Below are positions 12,001-15,761 of a stretch of 15,761 bases of DNA, piece by piece. A program made the translations under genes and the position numbers. Each line of letters begins with the position of its first letter. Position 1 is the first letter of the stretch. Source of the DNA: Sulfurospirillum sp964466465 (GTDB taxonomy: Bacteria; Campylobacterota; Campylobacteria; Campylobacterales; Sulfurospirillaceae); contig CAYXNJ010000052.1 in assembly GCA_964466465.1 (NCBI GenBank), positions 1 to 15,761 of the forward strand, read 5' to 3'. Under the pieces are notes generated by a model that saw only the letters and a list, made by a program, of their open reading frames with translations, did no database searches and was not told the origin of the DNA.

Positions 12001-13944
12001 CATTTCAACTTTTTCTTCTATCTCCAACAACTCTTCAATCATCGGCTCTAAAAGGGCTTCTTTCTCTTCAAGGTTTTGGCTTAGTTTACTGAGCCCGATT
12101 TTTTGGTAACACTCTGGATTTTCAAGGCATTTTTTAAGAGAGGCAATTTCATCTTCTAAAGCTTGAATTTGGATTGGAAGCGTCTCAAGAGCACGTTGTT
12201 CTTTATAACTTAGTTTTGTGGGAACACTCTCTTTTGTTTTCTGAACTTTTGACTCTTCTTTTTCATTTGAAAGTACGTTCTGATTTGACTCCATAGCCTC
12301 AAGTTCTTTAATCTCTTTTTCAATCTCTAAATATTCGCTGTAATTTTGATAACTCTCTTCAATCAAGCCTTCGCCTTTAAAGACATAGAGTTTGCTTGCA
12401 ATCTTATCAACAAAGTAGCGATCATGGCTTACAAAAATGACGGCGCCACCAAAGCTTTGAATGTACTCTTCTAAAATATTAATCGTTGGAATATCTAAAT
12501 CATTCGTTGGTTCATCTAATATCAAACAATCTACTTCTTGTGCGAAAAGGAGGGCTAATGCGACACGATTTTTTTCTCCGCCACTTAAGATGCCAATTTT
12601 TTTATTGAGGTCTTCTTTGGGGAAAAGAAAGTTTTTAAGATAACCAAAGACGTGCATATTTCTACCCTTAACATCAACCCTATCTCCACCATTGGGACAA
12701 AACGTTTCAATAAGGTCTTTGTTATCATCAAGAGAGGTACGTTGTTGATCAAAGTAACCGATTTTAAATTCACCCTTGTTAAAACTACCACTATCAACGC
12801 TCATATCGCCTAGGAGTATTTTAAGCAGTGTTGATTTTCCTGCACCATTTTTTCCGACGATGGCAATACGGTCTTTTTGCAAAATTCGCGTGTTAAAATC
12901 TTTAATAAGGAGCTTATCCCCTAATTTTTTATGAATGTTATACATTTCAAAAAGCATTTTTTGCTTATTGATAATTTTCTCACCATTAAAATTATGTTTT
13001 TCTCGCTCCAATTCAAGTTTGAGCTTTTTCACCAAAGAAGGATTTTTCTTTGCAGACTCACGCAACTCAAAAACACGTTGTTTACGCCCTTCATTACGCT
13101 TTAACCTTGCTTTTACACCACGCCTTAACCACTCTTCTTCACCTTTAAGGTATTTGAGGAGGTTTTCATGCTGTTTCTGTAAAGAGAGAATAAGCTGTTC
13201 TTTACACGTGAGATAATTTTCATAGCCGCCTTCAAAACTCCTGACGATGCCATCATCAATTTCGATAGTACGTGTTGCTAGATGGTCTATAAAATAACGA
13301 TCATGCGAAATGAAGAGGAGAGTAAATTTTGATTTTAAGATCATCTGTTCCAAAAACTCAACCATGTAAACATCTAAATGGTTGGTTGGCTCATCCAAAA
13401 GCAAAATATCAGGCTTTTGAAGAATGAGTCCTGCTAGGGTTACACGACGCTGTTCACCACCACTTAAAAGGTTGACATCGCTTTGTTCAAACTGCTTAAG
13501 ATCAAACTCGTATAGCACTTGCTCGATTTTTTCATCCAAACTCCAGGCATCATGAATATCTAAAAAAGTGACGAGTTGGCTTTGTTCACTTAAAAGGGCT
13601 TCGTTGTGATAGTCATGCTCTAAAAGTTTTAATACATCTTCATAACGCATTTTTGCTGCTTTAAGCTCTCGTAACGCTTCTTCGATGGCATCTCTAACAT
13701 TCATACCCTCTTTAAAACGAGGGGTTTGATCGAGCATTCCTACTTTGACATTTTTTTGAAGAATTCTTCTTCCTTCATCTGCTTCTAATGTGCCACAAAC
13801 GATTTTCATAAGCGTGGACTTACCACCGCCATTTTTACCTATGATGGCAACACGTTCACCTTCATGGAGTGAGAAATCAATATCTGTTAAAATTTTTTGG
13901 GTTTCATATGCTTTACTAATGCCGATTAAATCTAAGAGTGCCAA
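11986..13944 (-). CDS. uup: ABC-F family ATPase Uup
   Basis: The product is 652 residues with no membrane segments, carrying two ATP-binding cassettes. The first has Walker A GKNGGGKST (36-44), signature LSGGE (160-164) and Walker B LLLDEPTNHLD (181-191); the second has GKNGAGKST (364-372), LSGGE (453-457) and LILDEPTNDLD (474-484). Between them is the long charged ABC-F linker with EEWLRRGVKARLKRNEGRK, and at the end a coiled-coil domain (about 590-650) introduced by KLSYKEQRALE, which marks the Uup subgroup. Uup acts on ribosomes and is also linked to DNA structures and precise transposon excision. The start is TTG at 13944, with TAAGG 6 bases upstream; the longer in-frame ATG at 14004 lies upstream of the TGGTATAAT promoter and would add 20 residues absent from the family. 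Confidence 0.93.
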   Translation of the reverse strand: MALLDLIGISKAYETQKILTDIDFSLHEGERVAIIGKNGGGKSTLMKIVCGTLEADEGRRILQKNVKVGMLDQTPRFKEGMNVRDAIEEALRELKAAKMRYEDVLKLLEHDYHNEALLSEQSQLVTFLDIHDAWSLDEKIEQVLYEFDLKQFEQSDVNLLSGGEQRRVTLAGLILQKPDILLLDEPTNHLDVYMVEFLEQMILKSKFTLLFISHDRYFIDHLATRTIEIDDGIVRSFEGGYENYLTCKEQLILSLQKQHENLLKYLKGEEEWLRRGVKARLKRNEGRKQRVFELRESAKKNPSLVKKLKLELEREKHNFNGEKIINKQKMLFEMYNIHKKLGDKLLIKDFNTRILQKDRIAIVGKNGAGKSTLLKILLGDMSVDSGSFNKGEFKIGYFDQQRTSLDDNKDLIETFCPNGGDRVDVKGRNMHVFGYLKNFLFPKEDLNKKIGILSGGEKNRVALALLFAQEVDCLILDEPTNDLDIPTINILEEYIQSFGGAVIFVSHDRYFVDKIASKLYVFKGEGLIEESYQNYSEYLEIEKEIKELEAMESNQNVLSNEKEESKVQKTKESVPTKLSYKEQRALETLPIQIQALEDEIASLKKCLENPECYQKIGLSKLSQNLEEKEALLEPMIEELLEIEEKVEMMQRG

Positions 13945-13972
13945 GATATACCTTATTTCTTTTTTTGCGCGT

Positions 13973-13981
13973 ATTATACCA
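13973..13981 (-). promoter_or_regulatory. Extended -10 promoter of uup
   Basis: Read on the minus strand this is TGGTATAAT, a perfect -10 with the TG extension. The start is predicted near 13966, giving a short leader of about 22 bases before the TTG start at 13944. This placement argues against the upstream ATG at 14004. Confidence 0.75.
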
Positions 13982-14003
13982 TTAAGATAAAGATGTATAG
14001 ACA

Positions 14004-14031
14004 TGGGGTAGAGCGTTTAAGCTTTACCCCA
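14004..14031 (-). terminator. Possible terminator hairpin after the second MCP gene
   Basis: GGGGTA(G)AGC (14005-14014) pairs with GCT(T)TACCCC (14021-14030) around GTTTAA, with one G-U pair and an outer T-A (14004/14031). It lies 13 bases beyond the MCP stop, but there is no run of U after it on the minus strand (ATGTCTATAC follows), so it may be a weak terminator or a Rho-assisted stop. Confidence 0.45.
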
Positions 14032-14043
14032 AAAGAAGGAGCA

Positions 14044-15654
14044 TTACGAGCGGAATTGATTGAGTTTATTGTTAAGATTTTCAGCCAAACGAGAGAGATG
14101 ATCTGCCGCTGCTGCGATCTCTTCAACACTTCTTGCATTTTGAGAGGTGAGGGTGTTGATGTTTGAAACCATATCCACGATTTTATCAGTATCTTGTGAT
14201 ATTTTTCGTGAATTTTCAGCACTTGTTGTGACCGCATTAACACTTTCTTGCATCACTTGGGTTGTTCCTAAAATCGTAGTTTCAACGCCATTAGAGACAT
14301 CTGAGAGTCTTTGAATGTTTTTAGCGTTTCTGCCCATTTGTTCAGAAGAATCCACAATAGACTGAACAATGACATTGATGGTTGCATTAATCTCTGTCAA
14401 TGATGTTTGTGTACGTTCAGCCAATTTTCTAACTTCATCAGCAACAACCGCAAATCCGCGTCCATGTTCCCCTGCACGCGCCGCTTCGATTGCAGCATTA
14501 AGAGCAAGAAGATTCGTTTGGTCTGCAATATCTGAGATAACCGTAAGGATTTGTTTGACTTGTTCCGCATCGTGGCTCATCTGTTCAAGCTTTTGAGCGA
14601 GTGCTGTTTCGGCATGGCTTGCATGATCCATCTCTCCACGAAGTGATATGACTTCATTTTTAGCATTATCAAGTCTGCTTCCAGCCGTTGCGATGCTTTG
14701 TTTCATGTTTTCAGACAAGGTTGCTGTCTCTTGAACAAAAGATTTGATGGTTTCAATTTCTTGAATGGTACTAGCAACAATGCTAGAGCTTTGTTCTGCA
14801 TTGCGACCTATTTGCATACTTGTTGTGCTCAGTTCATGCGAAACAGAAGCATTCTCACTGGATGAGGCTTTTGCATCAACAATTGTATTTTCAAGTGTTG
14901 CGATGAGTTCATTAAAGCTCTCTACCATCTCTTTGATCTCATTTTTCTTCTCATACACAATACGGAAATTGAGATCTTTATGGCGCACAAAATTGCTGAT
15001 GCTATCGCGTACAAGATGCACGCCATTCATAATATTATTTCGGATGAGAACACTGATAAAGATGGTTGATCCAATGATACAAAGTGAGAGAATGATCATC
15101 ACTAAATTTGCATTTTGCTTTTCTTCAGCAGCATTGGTTGCCATTTTATTGGCAAGGTCAAGATTGTATTTCATATGTTCATCCATAGCGCTTGTTAATG
15201 CTTTTAAAACAGGTCTTGCTTTATTAAAAGCAATGGTTGCCTCTGCTTTATGGCCTGATTCTGAGAGCTTTAAGATCTCATCGACCAAGTTTTTAAATCC
15301 ACCAAAGGCTTCAAGATCTTTTGTTAAAAGGGCTTTGTCTTTTTCATCACTGATCATACCTTCGTATTTTTTGAACTCTTTATCTAAGTCATTAAGTGAG
15401 CCTAAAATTCCCTCTTTAGACTTGGCATTTGCCTCTTTATCCTCTTGGGTTATGTGTTCCCACAAGACAAGTCGAAGCCTCAGTGCAAAAACAGTTGCAT
15501 GATTGAGAGAAAGAATACTAGGGAGCGAATTGACAGTAACATAGTTTGTATCATCATACACTTGGTCCATTTTTTTCATACTAATACCAAAGATGGTACA
15601 GGTGCCGATAATTGCGATGGATAACATGACCATCAGTTGTTTTGAAAGTGTCAT
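14044..15654 (-). CDS. Methyl-accepting chemotaxis protein with four-helix-bundle sensor
   Basis: The product is 536 residues. TM1 is about 7-24 and TM2 about 183-204. The periplasmic part of about 155 residues is all-helical with the 4HB_MCP pattern (LRLRLVLWEH, SLNDLDKEFKKYE, FNKARPVLKAL) and no cysteine, so it is not a heme sensor like the other receptor here. HAMP covers about 205-257 and the signalling tip DQTNLLALNAAIEAARAGE with GRGFAVVADEVRKLAERTQ lies at 378-416. The C-terminus (NLNNKLNQFRS) has no CheR/CheB docking pentapeptide. The start is the ATG at 15654, preceded by AAGGAG at 6 bases; an in-frame ATG at 15693 lacks such a site and would put 13 polar residues before TM1. The ligand is not predictable from sequence. 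Confidence 0.93.
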   Translation of the reverse strand: MTLSKQLMVMLSIAIIGTCTIFGISMKKMDQVYDDTNYVTVNSLPSILSLNHATVFALRLRLVLWEHITQEDKEANAKSKEGILGSLNDLDKEFKKYEGMISDEKDKALLTKDLEAFGGFKNLVDEILKLSESGHKAEATIAFNKARPVLKALTSAMDEHMKYNLDLANKMATNAAEEKQNANLVMIILSLCIIGSTIFISVLIRNNIMNGVHLVRDSISNFVRHKDLNFRIVYEKKNEIKEMVESFNELIATLENTIVDAKASSSENASVSHELSTTSMQIGRNAEQSSSIVASTIQEIETIKSFVQETATLSENMKQSIATAGSRLDNAKNEVISLRGEMDHASHAETALAQKLEQMSHDAEQVKQILTVISDIADQTNLLALNAAIEAARAGEHGRGFAVVADEVRKLAERTQTSLTEINATINVIVQSIVDSSEQMGRNAKNIQRLSDVSNGVETTILGTTQVMQESVNAVTTSAENSRKISQDTDKIVDMVSNINTLTSQNARSVEEIAAAADHLSRLAENLNNKLNQFRS

Positions 15655-15713
15655 CTTTTGCTCCTTTTGTGTTGGATTTTGATTTAACCCCATTTTCCTA
15701 ATAAAATATTTAA

Positions 15714-15744
15714 AGTATATTTTTAATAAGAGACAATTGTAAAA
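15714..15744 (-). promoter_or_regulatory. Putative promoter of the second MCP gene
   Basis: On the minus strand, TTTACA (15744-15739) and TATACT (15719-15714) are separated by 19 bases, with a start expected near 15707. No sigma-28 or sigma-54 pattern was found in the 107 bases upstream of the gene, so flagellar-type control is not evident. The spacing is longer than ideal. Confidence 0.4.
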
Positions 15745-15761
15745 AATGTTTTTCTCTGTGA

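Noticed and set aside
13945..14004. N-terminal extension of uup from the ATG at 14004
   Set aside because: It would begin upstream of a perfect TGGTATAAT promoter, contain a GC hairpin, and add residues not found in the family; the TTG at 13944 has a good ribosome binding site.
14765..15502. Open reading frame of 245 codons on the plus strand
   Set aside because: It lies antisense to the second MCP gene, has no ribosome binding site, and its product is a Ser/Leu-rich string typical of a shadow of a coding frame.
15655..15761. Sigma-54 or sigma-28 promoter before the second MCP
   Set aside because: No GG-N10-GC or flagellar-type motif is visible; only a vegetative-type -10 could be supported.

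Overview
The window is a stretch of a compact, AT-rich chromosome. I place it in the Campylobacterota (Epsilonproteobacteria), most likely Sulfurospirillum or a close relative. The grounds are gene content (a purH product of 510 residues, two MCPs, a NnrS/heme-copper-like membrane protein, a c-heme chemoreceptor), very short intergenic gaps, many 1-16 base gene overlaps, and -10-only promoters of the kind seen in this phylum. The genus is an inference from style and protein resemblance, not from a search. I found no tRNA, rRNA, CRISPR array, insertion sequence or phage gene.

Layout. (1) 7-3897, minus strand: a tightly packed run of five genes, read from high to low coordinates. It holds a MalY/PatB-type C-S lyase/aminotransferase, an exported metallophosphoesterase, two paralogous NlpC/P60 lipoproteins and a DUF6194-like protein, mostly joined by ATGA or TAATG overlaps. 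(2) 3974-5209, plus strand: a membrane-anchored TerB-plus-J-domain protein and an acyl-CoA thioesterase, ending in a strong hairpin terminator. (3) 5222-6287, minus strand: a DsbB/BdbC-type and a DsbA/BdbD-type thiol oxidation pair. (4) 6390-7922, plus strand: purH with its own terminator. (5) 8067-9989, plus strand: a three-gene unit of a DUF2249 protein, a heme-copper-oxidase-subunit-I/NnrS-like membrane protein and a MIP18/DUF59 Fe-S assembly protein. It sits behind what looks like a class II CRP/FNR-type promoter with a second inverted repeat over the -10 element and the start codon. (6) 10074-11971, plus strand: a STAS-like protein overlapping a methyl-accepting chemotaxis protein whose periplasmic domain carries a c-type heme motif (CLACH). 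(7) 11986-13944, minus strand: the ABC-F ATPase uup, starting at TTG. (8) 14044-15654, minus strand: a second MCP with a four-helix-bundle sensor.

How it fits together. Regions 5 and 6 lie next to each other and both point to sensing and handling of redox or nitrosative conditions: an FNR-like regulated heme/Fe-S module, then a heme-bearing chemoreceptor with a possible STAS partner. Regions 1 and 3 concern the cell envelope: peptidoglycan hydrolase-like lipoproteins that each have a C-terminal cysteine pair, and a disulfide-forming pair that could in principle oxidise them. Regions 4 and 7 are housekeeping.

The most novel-looking points are the STAS/c-heme-MCP pair and the double-site promoter in front of the DUF2249 operon. 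Functions are assigned by reading motifs; no alignment or structure prediction was run.
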